This document shows positions 7,708-17,314 of a DNA stretch of 64,000 bases, one piece after another (the stretch's first letter is position 1; each line of letters begins with the position of its first letter). Under the pieces are notes generated by a model, which was given only the letters and a program-made list of their open reading frames with translations, had not been told where the DNA came from and made no database searches. A program made the translations under genes and the position numbers. This DNA comes from Microvirgula aerodenitrificans DSM 15089 (lineage in GTDB: Bacteria; Pseudomonadota; Gammaproteobacteria; Burkholderiales; Aquaspirillaceae): contig NZ_JHVK01000016.1 in NCBI RefSeq assembly GCF_000620105.1, forward strand, positions 31,405-95,404, read 5' to 3'.

Positions 7708-9349
7708 GCCCGGCACGGCTGGCCAGCCACGCGCGCAGCCGTGCCAGGAACACCGGGTCCACCGGCCTTGGCAGCTGATACTCCTCAAGGCTGGATTGCC
7801 CGGCACTGCGCTTGAACAGGTGATCCAGATCGGGAAAGAACAGATAGCGGCAATCGCGCCCGGCATCGCGTGCGGCCGCCAGCAGCGGCCCGGCATCGCG
7901 CGTCGGGGAGATCTGGAAATCGGCGCCGCCCTGGCACAGCAGTATCGGACAATTCACCCGGCGAATCAGCCCGGTGGCTGGATAGTCGAGGAAGGCCTTG
8001 TACCAGGTCGGGGTCCGGAAGGCGGCCAGCAGATGATGCGGCACCTGCTCCCCGTCCCAGGCCTGGCCGGAGCGGACCAGTTGCGCCAGCGTGTGCGCAT
8101 CCGCCTGCTGGGCTTCGATCTGTTGCGGGCTCAGGCCGAGTTTGCGGCCCTGGACCAGAATCTGGTCGGCCAGTATCTGGTCCAGATCACGCCCCATTGC
8201 TGCCATCAGCACCACGCCCTGCACTCCCGGTCCGGCAGCGGGTTCGCCTGCCAGTGCCAGAGCGATTGTCGCCCCCTGGCTGTGCCCGATCAGGAACAGC
8301 GGCTGACCGGCCGCTTCCGGACGGGCGACCAGCCAGGCCAGGCAGGCCCGGGCATCGGCAATGTCGGAGGCCAGGCCCCGGTCCAGCGCATCGGCTCCGA
8401 GCCGGGTGCTGCCGGCGCCGCGGGTGTCGAACCGCAGGCCGAGAAAGCCATGTTCGGCCAGATCGTCCATGATTTCATGGCTGCCGATGTCGATATCGCC
8501 GGCGATGCCATGCCGGTCATGGGTGCCGGAGCCGCCGATAAACAGCACGGCAGGGAACGGACCGGGTCCGGCCGGAATGGACAGGCTGCCGCCAATCGGC
8601 GTCACCGGCCCGTCGATTTCCACGTCCTCCAGCCGAAAGCCGGCACCGGAGGGCATCCGGTAGACCGGGGGCGGCCGGTCCGACCGGGGGAAATCCTGCC
8701 AGTCCGGCATCGGCGGGGCATCGCGGCACAGCGTGGCCTCGACCCCGGCATCCGGAACGCGCGCGACCTGCATCACGCCCGCGGCATCCAGCAGCACCTC
8801 GCTGCGGTGTGACGTGCAATGCCAGCGACCGGCAGCGGTTTCCGCATCGCCGGAGGGCCAGGTTTCGTAGGGAACCGTCACCAGCGACGGCACAAGAAAC
8901 ACTTTCAGTTTCAGATTCAGGTCAGCCGCAGCGGCGTTTTCGCCGGCCAGCGACGCATAGATCAGCGCCATTGTCGCCGGGAAGGTACTGTCGACCAGGA
9001 AGCGGGCCCCGGCCCGGTCCACCTGCTGGGTCGATCCGTCCGGCAGCAGGATCGCCACCTGTTCGGCCCCGAAATCCAGCTGCTGGACAAGATTGCCCTG
9101 GTTGCGCTGGCAGTAACGAACCGGATCGAGCGCAGCCGTGCACAGCAATTCGCCATCCGAGCAGATCCTGCCGCTTCCCCATCCCGCCACCCGCTGGTCA
9201 ATCACGGCCCGGAATGTCAGCCGGTGCAGACCGCCGTCCTCGTCGTCATGGCAAGTCCATTGCTGGATGAACACCTGCCCGGCCAGCGTCACCTGATAAA
9301 ACAGCGTGGACTGCTGGCCAAACAGGCGGTCAACCCAGGGCGGGGTCAT
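7697..9349 (-). CDS. Alpha/beta hydrolase, two-domain
   Basis: 550 residues. The C-terminal half is an alpha/beta hydrolase: nucleophile elbow GHSQG, acid in CQGGADFQ and His in PDLDHLF. The oxyanion region is FIGGSGTHD. The N-terminal ~230 residues are predicted beta-rich and not recognised. No signal peptide is visible. The gene converges on the proteusin operon and overlaps its last gene. Some polytheonamide-type clusters carry a hydrolase (PoyJ), so a link to peptide processing or self-protection is possible but unproven; a peptidase, esterase or acyl-hydrolase are all compatible. Its start overlaps the upstream gene's stop (TCAT on the plus strand). Confidence 0.7.
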   Translation of the reverse strand: MTPPWVDRLFGQQSTLFYQVTLAGQVFIQQWTCHDDEDGGLHRLTFRAVIDQRVAGWGSGRICSDGELLCTAALDPVRYCQRNQGNLVQQLDFGAEQVAILLPDGSTQQVDRAGARFLVDSTFPATMALIYASLAGENAAAADLNLKLKVFLVPSLVTVPYETWPSGDAETAAGRWHCTSHRSEVLLDAAGVMQVARVPDAGVEATLCRDAPPMPDWQDFPRSDRPPPVYRMPSGAGFRLEDVEIDGPVTPIGGSLSIPAGPGPFPAVLFIGGSGTHDRHGIAGDIDIGSHEIMDDLAEHGFLGLRFDTRGAGSTRLGADALDRGLASDIADARACLAWLVARPEAAGQPLFLIGHSQGATIALALAGEPAAGPGVQGVVLMAAMGRDLDQILADQILVQGRKLGLSPQQIEAQQADAHTLAQLVRSGQAWDGEQVPHHLLAAFRTPTWYKAFLDYPATGLIRRVNCPILLCQGGADFQISPTRDAGPLLAAARDAGRDCRYLFFPDLDHLFKRSAGQSSLEEYQLPRPVDPVFLARLRAWLASRAGLKA

Positions 9350-9780
9350 GCCGCCCCGCTCCTCAGGGTGCCCAGACAGCCATCGGGGTCATTCGGCGCG
9401 ATCAGCAGGGCGTACCCGGCGGTGGTCGGAATGTACAGCGCCTGATGACTCCGGCCGAGAAACACCAGTGCTTTTTCCTTGTTTCCCAGCCGGAACCAGC
9501 CGGCCCGGTAGCCGGGCAGCCCGACGCCGAACAGACGCCATGCCGGCTGCAGGGCCGGGGTGGTGCGCAGGTCGACAATGCGGGCTTCGCTCAGGCGAAG
9601 CGCCGCGGCGGGAATCGTGCGCCCGAACAGGGTGCCGCGAATGCGCAGCCCGCCGCCCGACGCTTCAAATGCCGGGGCCTGGACGACGCACACCAGCAGG
9701 ACGGCCAACACCAGCAGCAGGGAAACCAGAACCCACACGATTCCCCGAAACTCGTACTGTGCCATTTCGTAGATCTGCAT
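9346..9780 (-). CDS. Small membrane protein with PH-like domain
   Basis: 144 residues. One strong hydrophobic segment (about 13-34, rich in Leu/Val) is followed by a soluble domain containing RIRGTLFGRTIPAAAL and a C-terminal LIAPNDPDG. This layout resembles bacterial PH-domain membrane proteins, in which the soluble part is a small beta-sandwich. Its stop overlaps the hydrolase start by four bases, so the two are translationally coupled, with this gene first. The role is unknown; it may anchor or regulate the hydrolase. Confidence 0.6.
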   Translation of the reverse strand: MQIYEMAQYEFRGIVWVLVSLLLVLAVLLVCVVQAPAFEASGGGLRIRGTLFGRTIPAAALRLSEARIVDLRTTPALQPAWRLFGVGLPGYRAGWFRLGNKEKALVFLGRSHQALYIPTTAGYALLIAPNDPDGCLGTLRSGAA

Positions 9781-9900
9781 CCGGTCTCTCCCCTGGAACG
9801 CTCACCTTGTCAGGCCCGGGCCGGACGCCAGTGCAGGCTCCTCGTTTACCTTAGTGCCCGGGCGCGTGATACGCAACGTCATTGTCATAAAACACTGCCT

Positions 9901-9927
9901 GCCGGGAACCTGCCCCGGGTTCCCGGC
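9901..9927 (-). terminator. Rho-independent terminator of the TPR gene
   Basis: A perfect 10-bp inverted repeat, GCCGGGAACC at 9901-9910 and its complement at 9918-9927, lies just past the TPR stop. Read on the minus strand it is followed by AGGCAGTGTTTTATG, a short T-rich tail. It would end the collagen-like / Rhs / TPR transcript. Confidence 0.6.
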
Positions 9928-9940
9928 GCAGGACCAGGCG

Positions 9941-10384
9941 TCAGATCCCGCGCATCCGCGTGCGCAGGAAGGTCAGGTACTTCGGGTCCTCGGTGTCGAA
10001 AATTTCCGGCCCGTCTCCCATATAGGCCCGCGCCAGTTCGTCGGCGGCCTTGTCCAGATTGCCGCGTTCGAACTGGATCTCCCCGAGCCGGAGATGGATG
10101 AACGGCGTGCCCAGCGCATCGGGACAGCGCATCGCCCGGGCCAGAAAGTCGTAGGACTGGTCATACTGCCCAAGCAGGAAATGGCTGTCACCGAGGGCAA
10201 TCAGCAGCCACAGGGTGGCATCCCAGCGCTCGATCGGCGGCGGCAGCAGCGCCAGCGCCTCGCCATAGGCGTCGAGGGCGGCCGGCAGATTGTCGTCCTC
10301 CTCGATCAGACGATTGCCTTCTTCGCTGAGCGCAAGCACTTTTGCATACAGCGCGTCGTCGAGCTCTTCATTCGGTTTGCCCAT
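9941..10384 (-). CDS. Tetratricopeptide-repeat protein, likely immunity to the Rhs toxin
   Basis: 147 residues made mostly of paired helices with TPR spacing (for example GDSHFLLGQYDQSYDFLARAM, then LGEIQFERGNLDKAADELARAY). No signal peptide. It starts 56 bp after the stop of the giant Rhs toxin gene, on the same strand. TPR proteins of this size are often found immediately 3' of Rhs or other polymorphic toxins and act as cytoplasmic immunity proteins. That function is inferred from position and fold only. A terminator-like hairpin follows. Confidence 0.7.
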   Translation of the reverse strand: MGKPNEELDDALYAKVLALSEEGNRLIEEDDNLPAALDAYGEALALLPPPIERWDATLWLLIALGDSHFLLGQYDQSYDFLARAMRCPDALGTPFIHLRLGEIQFERGNLDKAADELARAYMGDGPEIFDTEDPKYLTFLRTRMRGI

Positions 10385-10440
10385 GCGGTCCGGCCCCTGT
10401 CCTGATCAAAAAATTGCGTTCTGTCGAGTCTATCATCGCC

Positions 10441-13400
10441 CTAAGGCCATTTGCCGACATGCCCCCTCGGCTTTCGGTACTGGATGCCGAGCCTGGCGCC
10501 ATTGGAACTGTTCAGCGGTCCCCATTCCAGCTCGTAGTTGCTCGAATCGAGCATGAAGGTACGCACGGTCTTCGACTTGGCACCGGTCTTGTAGCCGACC
10601 CGGTTCCACCAGGCGACGGCATCGGTGATATGACCCATGTGGATCTGCCGGTCCATCTTCTTCCAGACCCGGGGCCCACCAAGCGTGACGGCCACCGCCA
10701 CTTCGCGGACACCGTTTTTCATGCGGACCAGGCCCTGACGTTCCATGCGCGCGATGACTTCCCTGCCGGTGCGGCTCCCCTTGCCCGGCGTGCTGCCCAC
10801 GGCCCGGCTGCGCGCCGAGCAGCTCTTGCTGTTGTGCACCAGCGCCTGGGCTTCGCCGTCCCCGGCAAAGTAGTTGTGGGCCGAGGCCACTTCGAAATTG
10901 TAGACCCGGGCGGAAAGCGGGCTGGCCCGGACCGCCTCGACTTCAAGCTCGCTGCCATCCGGCTGGAGCAGGTGATCTTCCGGCTGGAGCTGATGGGCCT
11001 TGACCCAGCCGCGATCGCGGGTCCAGTACGGGTGTTCGCGGGTGGTGGCCAGCGTCGCGCCGCCGCGAATCAGCAGGTCCAGCATGTCGCTGGCATCGCG
11101 CTGGTGCGTGGCCAGTACCGGCCGGCTGACGACCTTGTCGCCGGCTTCCAGCGCCAGCACCCGTTCGCCCACGCGCAGGGTCTCGATATTGCGCAGACCG
11201 TCCGGCGTCGAGATCCGGGTGCCGGCCGGGAAGCTGAAGCAGCCCGACTCCAGCGCACCCAGCATGTCCTGCCCATCCGAGGCACTGAGCAGGCGGGGGT
11301 TCTCGCTGCTGCTGGTCGCGCTGCGCAGGCTGCGGCTTTCCAGCGAGCCCACCCGGCCAGCGACATCGTCACCCTGGCGCGTGACCCGGCCCAGACTGCT
11401 GCCGGCCTCGCCGGCCACGCTGTCCAGCACGCCGGCTTCACCGCGCGCAATCATGCGGCTGCCGCTGCGCGCCAGGCTGCCGATCGCCGCACCGGCACCG
11501 GCGCTGATGCCACTGAACAGGCCACCGGTCAGCGTGGACTCGGCGATCTCCAGCGGGCTGCCGCCGCCCATGGCGGAGAAGGCCGCGCCTTCCACCGCCC
11601 CCACCGCGATTTCACCGACGATACCGACCGCCACGCCGGCCTCGGCCGCCACGCCGCCGATGGCCCCGCCGGCAGCACCGATGGCGCCACCGGCGAACAG
11701 GCCGGCATAGGTCTTGCCCTTGCGCCAGTCCCAGTACGCCGGATTCATCTCGTGATTGACCGCCGCCGCACCCGAGTAGGCGCCGGCGGTGGCGCTGATG
11801 GCGACCACCGAGGCAAAGACCAGGGCGGAGACGATTTCCTCGCCATCCGGATCGACCAGCGACAGCGGATCGTTGCCCACATAGCTGTACGGATTGGAGA
11901 ACTGGCTCAGCGGATCCGGCTGCAGGAAGCGGCCCAGGGTCGGGTGCTGGTAACGGGCGCCGAAATAATTCAGCCCGACCGGCTGGTCCAGTTCCATGCC
12001 GCTGAACTTGGGCCGGAAATCGTCCTTCCCTTCACTGCGCGCCGTGTCGATGGCGCCGAACGGCTGGTAGGCCAGCGTGGCGCTCTCCTGCGCCTGCTCG
12101 TCGGTCACGACGGCCGAACTGCCGAGGGTGTCGGTGTGGAAATACCGCTCACCGGGCTGCGGCAGGCCGTCGCCGGACAGGGGCTGGCCGGCTGCCGGCC
12201 GGACCGGCCGGCTGTCACCGTCGTCGCTGCGGGTAAAGGCGGCGATGCGTCCCTGCGGGCCGGCGATATAGCGGGTGTAGCGGGTCTGGCCATTATGGAT
12301 GGCGACATCGAAGTCGCCGGACACGTACAGCGATACCGCGCCGGACGCGTCGCTGCGCTTGAGCCGGTTGCCGGCAAAGTCGTACAGGTACGCGGTCTGC
12401 ACCTGACCGTTCAGGTCGGCCGCACGCAGATTGCCATCGCCGCTGTAGTGATAGCGCCAGTCCTCGCCGGGCCAGTGCAGCCGGGTGACGTTGCCGGCGC
12501 CATCATGGGCGACCTGCAGGCCGTTATTGGCCCCCCGCAGCCGGTTGCTGCCCTCGACATAGTCGTAGGTCACCCCGTCCTTGTGCAGGATGTTGCCGGC
12601 CGGGTCGTAGTCGAAATCCTGCAGCCCGTAGGGGCCGTTGGCCTGGGCGAGCCAGCCCATGCCGTCGTAGCGGAAGCGGTACTGTTCCGGCTTGCGGGCA
12701 CCGCGCTGGACGGTGGTGCCGACCAGCTGGCCCATGCGGCTCCAGTCATAACTGGCGTCGTAACGGGCGCCGCTGCCGGCAGACGCTGTCAGGCCGCGCG
12801 GGCGGCCCATGGCCTCCTGGTACGAGTAGTAGTCGAAACGGGTGCGGACCCCGTTGCCGTAGACCACATCGCTGACCTGGTTCTGCGCGGTATAGGACCG
12901 GTAGTCGGCGACAGTGCGCGGTGTGGCGTCGGCGCGGTCGCGGAAGGTCAGCGTCGTCGGGTTGCCCACCGCATCGTAGGCGGTGTCCAGGATTGCGTTG
13001 TCCGGATAGATCAGTCGGGTACGGGCACCGTCGGGCGCGTACTCCGAGGTCTGGGTATAGACCCGGCCATCGATGGCCAGCGTTTCCGTGCGCACCCGGC
13101 CATAGCGGTCATATCCCATCGACTGGGTCGCGTCGGCACCGGTGACCCGGGTCAGTACCCCCAGGCCGTTGGCGGCTGCATCGTCATAGCCATAGTCGTA
13201 ACGCTGCCCGGGCTCGCCGTCCCGGCTGGTCGACTGCCGGCGCACGCGGCCCAGCGCATCGTATTCATAGCGAATGACGGTCTGGTCCGGCGCCTCGACA
13301 CGCGCCAGCAGGCCCTTTGCATCGTAGCGGAAGTACTTTTCGCCGGTATCCGCGCTCTGCGACCAGACAATGCGGCCCAGCGAGTCGTAGCGGAAACGGA

Positions 13401-16400
13401 TCAGGTCCCCGCGCGGGCCCAGTGTTTCACGGGTCTGCACCAGCGGATCGTACTGGTAGCTGACCACGGCACCATTGCTGGCCGTGGTGCGCAGAAGCGC
13501 ATCGCGCACCGAACTCTCGCGCAGCGTGCTGCGCTCGTCAGCCGTGCCGGCCGCCAGCGTGGTACGGACCTTCAGTTCTCCCTGCAGGTAGTCGACGGTC
13601 TGCACCGTGCCGTCCGGCTGGGTCATCCGGGTCGGCCGGTCGCGGTTGTCGTACAGGTAGCTCACCCACGCTGCCGGCTCCTGCACGAAGCGCGGGAAGC
13701 TGCTGCGGCCGAGGCGGCCGGCCGCGTCGTAAACCTGCTCGGTCAGAACGTCCGCACCGCCTGCCGGGCCGCTGCGCACCGTGCGCAGCGGTCGGGACAA
13801 CCCGTCCACGTACAGTCGGGAGTATGGCCAGCGGGCGGTGTCCTCCTGCGCCCAGTCGCTGCGCTCGCGCGTTTCGACAAAGTACCCGGCGGCATCCTGC
13901 CCGTAGTGATAGGTTTTCAGCAGCGTCGTGGCGGCGCCGCTGTCCGCGCCGGGGCGCGGGCCGAACTCGCGCACCCTGTGCCCCAGGCCGTCAAATTCGC
14001 TGCGCTGCTCATTGCCGTTGGCATCCACCTCAAGGGTGCGGTTGCCAAACCCGTTCTGGTAGGCACTGCGGGTCTTGAGCCGCACGCCGTTGTCCAGCGC
14101 CGGAGAGGTGACGCTGACCACATAGGTCTTGCCCGGATCGACCTCAAGCCTGGTGGTCTGGCCGGCCCAGTCGGTCATGGACACCATATTGCCGAAGCCG
14201 TCGAAACCCTTGGTCTGGGTCAGCCAGGTCTTGTTCTGGTCATCCCAGGCACCAAGCGTCAGCGGATTCATCGCCGCGTCGTAGCCGGTCCGCTCCCAGC
14301 GCAGATCGACCGACTCATCCCAGCGGCGCTGCGGGTCCTGCAGGAAGGCGTTGCACGCGGCTTCGCTCCGGGTGGAACGATGGCTGTCGATATAGCCCAG
14401 CCGCCATTGCACCGGGTCGTTGCGATAGTGCCAGCAGTCGAACAGATCGTCGGCCGGCGAGGCGGCATCCCCGAGATCCTGGGTCAGAAGCGGATTGCCG
14501 TATTCGTCATAGCGGTAGCGCTTTTCGGATACGTAGTCGGCCTTGCCCGCGGTAAAGGTGGACGAACGCTCGCTGGCGCGAAGCGTTGCATAGACCCCGG
14601 GATACGGGTTGAGCACCTGCGGCACGAAATTGCCGCGCGACAGCAGGGCACCGTCCGCCGCATATTCCCCGACCTCTTCCATGAACCCCGTCAGCGGGTA
14701 TTGCTGGAGATAGCGGGTCAGCGAATAGCGGCCGTCAAACAGCCGGGTACGGCGTACTTCCTGGAAGCCCAGCCAGCGACGCAGCTCGACCTGGGTCCGT
14801 GCGCCCTTGTATTGCAAGGCGTTCGGATAGTCGTTCCCGCGGCCGTCGAACGGGGTGTAACGGTCCACCAGGTACAGCGGCGTGCGGATATCCAGCGTCG
14901 GATAGGCCACCTTGTCGCCATCGCGGTAGACCGCATCATCGGTCATCGGCCGATAGCTGAAACGGGCCCCGCCCCCCAGTCCGTTGGTGACCGTGGACAG
15001 CAGGTCCGGTGCGCCGGCGCTGTGGACCAGCACCGACTGCCCACCCTTGCTGTCGGCACAGATCAGATCGGCCAGCGCATCACCGTTGAAATCGCTGTTG
15101 CCGGCGCGGACCGTGCCGCCCTGGCACCAGTTGGCGCGAATCAGGCCATCGGCGCTGTTGTTGCCGGGCACCAGTTGCGTGCCGGTGGACACCATCAGCG
15201 ACTGGCGGCCGTTCTTTTCGTGGCAGAACGCATCGGCCAGACCGTCACCGTTGAAATCGCCCCAGCTGAGCCGGCTGTCACTGCCGGTGCACCAGCCGGC
15301 CCGGACCAGGCCATTGGCATCGTCGTTCGGGCCGGCCAGTCCCTTTCCGGTCGACAGCAGCACCTGTATCGAGCCATTGGCCTGACGGCAGCTCAGATCG
15401 GCCAGGCCATCACCGTTGAAATCCGCGCTGCCGATCTGGTCGTCGGGCCCGGCGCACCAGTTGTTGCGCAGCACGCCGCGCGCATCCTGATTCGGCGACA
15501 CCAGTTGCGTGCCGGTGGACACCAGCACCGACTGCCGGCCATGGTCGTGGCAGAACAGATCGCTCTGACCATCGCCATTGAAGTCGCCCCACGACGTCGT
15601 CGCGCCCTTGGCCGAACAGAACTGGCTGGCTACCTGGCCGAGCGGCGAGTTGTTCGGCGAGCGAACATCGCTGCCGGTCGAAACCAGTACCCGATGGTCG
15701 CCATCCTCGCAGTCGCAGGCCAGATCGCCCCGCCCGTCGCCGTCGAAATTGACAAAGCGCGGGCGGCACTGGCGGCTCGCCTCGCACCATTGCGGCGGCG
15801 TGCTCAGCAGGCCGCCGGAACGGCCATTGACGCTGATCACGTCGCTGCCGGTCGATGCCATGACCTTGAATGTCGAGTCGCCGCTGGCGCACACCACATC
15901 GGTCTTGCGATCGCCATTGAAGTCGGTCCAGCCCAGTGTCCGGTCTTTGCCGGCACACCAGTCCTTCGTCAGGTTCAGTTGTCCTCTGGCGCGGTTGTTG
16001 GCCGGGCGGGCCTGGGTACCGGTCGACACCAGCACCCAGGCCTCGCCTTCGCGGGTACACAGCAGATCGGGCCGGCCGTCGCCATTGAAGTCGGCGTCGT
16101 CCACCACGGCCGATTCCCCGCTGCACCAGTCGCTGGCCAGCAGCCCGCCGGCGCTGCCGTTCGGCGAACGCACGTCCGGCGTGGCGGCTTGCCAGGTGAA
16201 GCGCGTCGGCGCGAGGCAGTCGCCGCTCCCGCCGCCCGGACACACGGTCACGCTGTCGAGCAGGCTGCGACGGGTCGTCGCACTGACCGCATAGCCGAGC
16301 CGGTAATCCAGCACGGCGGCGCCGTCGGCCGAGGTACGAATGCGCGTCAGGCGCTTGTCCATCAGGAAGCGTTGCCCGCCGATATAGCGCGGCATGCGAT

Positions 16401-17166
16401 CGGGGCGGGGCTCGTAGTCGAAGCTGACTGCCCGGCTGCCGCCGGTCATGCCCTGCGCCGGGTTTTCGGTGTAGCGGATCTGCGCCGGCAGGTTCTGCAG
16501 GCCATCGCTGGCCGTACTGTAGTGGACGGTGACGGCATTGCCGTTCAGATCGGCAGAGCGGGCGATCTGCCAGCTGACGATCTCGCTGGCACCGGGCACA
16601 CCGGGGCGGGAGTCGGCGGTGGTCCCGAACGCCAGCGCCCAGCCGGCCTTGTTCCAGGCCTGGAACGAGCAGGGACCGCTGCCGCAAACGCCCCTGGCGA
16701 CCACGCGCGTCCACGACTCGCTTTCCGTCCGGTATTCGGAGCCGTCCTGACCATAGCGGCCCTTGACGGCAATCAGCCGGGCGCCGTCCAGACAGAACCG
16801 GTCCCGGTCGTTGAAATTCACGCTCCCGACATAGCCGTCCAGCGGCGTCGTGGCCGGACAGCGGGTAATGATGGACAGCCCGGTCAGGCTCATGCCCAGC
16901 CCGGCTATGCCCTCCCCCTGCTGGCTGTTGTACTGCAGCGACAGCAGCGGTTCCACGCCGACGATGCCCGGCGGCACCTGGATCGGCAGCTCATAGGTAC
17001 TGGCACCGAGCGCACTGACCTCGGTATTGGCACGCAGTGCCCCGGTCTGGCCGGCGTCGGGGCCAGCCTGTGCCGGCAGCCCGGCCAGCAGCAGGAGCAG
17101 CATCCCGACAGTCCGGCGCCCGGCACGGGCAAATCTCGACAACAGTGACGACGGAATCAGGCGCAT
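10441..17166 (-). CDS. Secreted SpvB/FG-GAP/Rhs polymorphic toxin with Hint domain and C-terminal nuclease-like toxin
   Basis: 2241 residues from the chosen ATG, which gives a clean signal peptide (RAGRRTVGMLLLLLAGLPAQA); in-frame starts exist farther upstream at 17226 and 17310. Order: SpvB/TcdB-like N-terminus (~30-280); about eight FG-GAP/VCBS repeats of the form DFNGDGxxDLxC (~350-730); YD/Rhs repeats (~950-1690); Rhs core ending in GRFLQPDPLSQFSNPYSYVG and DPDGEE (~1770); an Ala/Gly-rich region; a Hint domain from Cys1976 (CFSFPAGTRIS) to the VHN at 2110-2112; then a 129-residue C-terminal domain. That tail has IHMGHITDAVAWWN and NYELEWGPLNSS, suggesting an HNH/EndoVII (GH-E-like) nuclease, with low certainty. 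Hint would release the toxin by self-cleavage. Lies between a collagen-like gene and a TPR gene on the same strand. Confidence 0.88.
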   Translation of the reverse strand: MRLIPSSLLSRFARAGRRTVGMLLLLLAGLPAQAGPDAGQTGALRANTEVSALGASTYELPIQVPPGIVGVEPLLSLQYNSQQGEGIAGLGMSLTGLSIITRCPATTPLDGYVGSVNFNDRDRFCLDGARLIAVKGRYGQDGSEYRTESESWTRVVARGVCGSGPCSFQAWNKAGWALAFGTTADSRPGVPGASEIVSWQIARSADLNGNAVTVHYSTASDGLQNLPAQIRYTENPAQGMTGGSRAVSFDYEPRPDRMPRYIGGQRFLMDKRLTRIRTSADGAAVLDYRLGYAVSATTRRSLLDSVTVCPGGGSGDCLAPTRFTWQAATPDVRSPNGSAGGLLASDWCSGESAVVDDADFNGDGRPDLLCTREGEAWVLVSTGTQARPANNRARGQLNLTKDWCAGKDRTLGWTDFNGDRKTDVVCASGDSTFKVMASTGSDVISVNGRSGGLLSTPPQWCEASRQCRPRFVNFDGDGRGDLACDCEDGDHRVLVSTGSDVRSPNNSPLGQVASQFCSAKGATTSWGDFNGDGQSDLFCHDHGRQSVLVSTGTQLVSPNQDARGVLRNNWCAGPDDQIGSADFNGDGLADLSCRQANGSIQVLLSTGKGLAGPNDDANGLVRAGWCTGSDSRLSWGDFNGDGLADAFCHEKNGRQSLMVSTGTQLVPGNNSADGLIRANWCQGGTVRAGNSDFNGDALADLICADSKGGQSVLVHSAGAPDLLSTVTNGLGGGARFSYRPMTDDAVYRDGDKVAYPTLDIRTPLYLVDRYTPFDGRGNDYPNALQYKGARTQVELRRWLGFQEVRRTRLFDGRYSLTRYLQQYPLTGFMEEVGEYAADGALLSRGNFVPQVLNPYPGVYATLRASERSSTFTAGKADYVSEKRYRYDEYGNPLLTQDLGDAASPADDLFDCWHYRNDPVQWRLGYIDSHRSTRSEAACNAFLQDPQRRWDESVDLRWERTGYDAAMNPLTLGAWDDQNKTWLTQTKGFDGFGNMVSMTDWAGQTTRLEVDPGKTYVVSVTSPALDNGVRLKTRSAYQNGFGNRTLEVDANGNEQRSEFDGLGHRVREFGPRPGADSGAATTLLKTYHYGQDAAGYFVETRERSDWAQEDTARWPYSRLYVDGLSRPLRTVRSGPAGGADVLTEQVYDAAGRLGRSSFPRFVQEPAAWVSYLYDNRDRPTRMTQPDGTVQTVDYLQGELKVRTTLAAGTADERSTLRESSVRDALLRTTASNGAVVSYQYDPLVQTRETLGPRGDLIRFRYDSLGRIVWSQSADTGEKYFRYDAKGLLARVEAPDQTVIRYEYDALGRVRRQSTSRDGEPGQRYDYGYDDAAANGLGVLTRVTGADATQSMGYDRYGRVRTETLAIDGRVYTQTSEYAPDGARTRLIYPDNAILDTAYDAVGNPTTLTFRDRADATPRTVADYRSYTAQNQVSDVVYGNGVRTRFDYYSYQEAMGRPRGLTASAGSGARYDASYDWSRMGQLVGTTVQRGARKPEQYRFRYDGMGWLAQANGPYGLQDFDYDPAGNILHKDGVTYDYVEGSNRLRGANNGLQVAHDGAGNVTRLHWPGEDWRYHYSGDGNLRAADLNGQVQTAYLYDFAGNRLKRSDASGAVSLYVSGDFDVAIHNGQTRYTRYIAGPQGRIAAFTRSDDGDSRPVRPAAGQPLSGDGLPQPGERYFHTDTLGSSAVVTDEQAQESATLAYQPFGAIDTARSEGKDDFRPKFSGMELDQPVGLNYFGARYQHPTLGRFLQPDPLSQFSNPYSYVGNDPLSLVDPDGEEIVSALVFASVVAISATAGAYSGAAAVNHEMNPAYWDWRKGKTYAGLFAGGAIGAAGGAIGGVAAEAGVAVGIVGEIAVGAVEGAAFSAMGGGSPLEIAESTLTGGLFSGISAGAGAAIGSLARSGSRMIARGEAGVLDSVAGEAGSSLGRVTRQGDDVAGRVGSLESRSLRSATSSSENPRLLSASDGQDMLGALESGCFSFPAGTRISTPDGLRNIETLRVGERVLALEAGDKVVSRPVLATHQRDASDMLDLLIRGGATLATTREHPYWTRDRGWVKAHQLQPEDHLLQPDGSELEVEAVRASPLSARVYNFEVASAHNYFAGDGEAQALVHNSKSCSARSRAVGSTPGKGSRTGREVIARMERQGLVRMKNGVREVAVAVTLGGPRVWKKMDRQIHMGHITDAVAWWNRVGYKTGAKSKTVRTFMLDSSNYELEWGPLNSSNGARLGIQYRKPRGHVGKWP

Positions 17167-17314
17167 GGAGCGGGCTTTCGGCAAATCTTGCGGGGAACGG
17201 GGGTGACAACGGGACAGCGGGTGCATGAACCCCGCCCGCGAGTGTCGATCCCCGTCTTCAACAGCAGTCTGCCGGGAGCAGGTATCAGCGGCTTCCGGCA
17301 GGCGAATCACGGTG

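Noticed and set aside
15000..16110. Repeated DNA units every ~120-150 bp considered as a satellite
   Set aside because: They are coding FG-GAP/VCBS repeats (DFNGDG motifs) within the Rhs protein.
10342..17148. A 2268-codon open frame on the plus strand, opposite the Rhs gene
   Set aside because: It is an antisense shadow caused by high GC and repetitive codons; no signal peptide, domains or ribosome site, while the minus strand encodes a full SpvB/Rhs/Hint protein.
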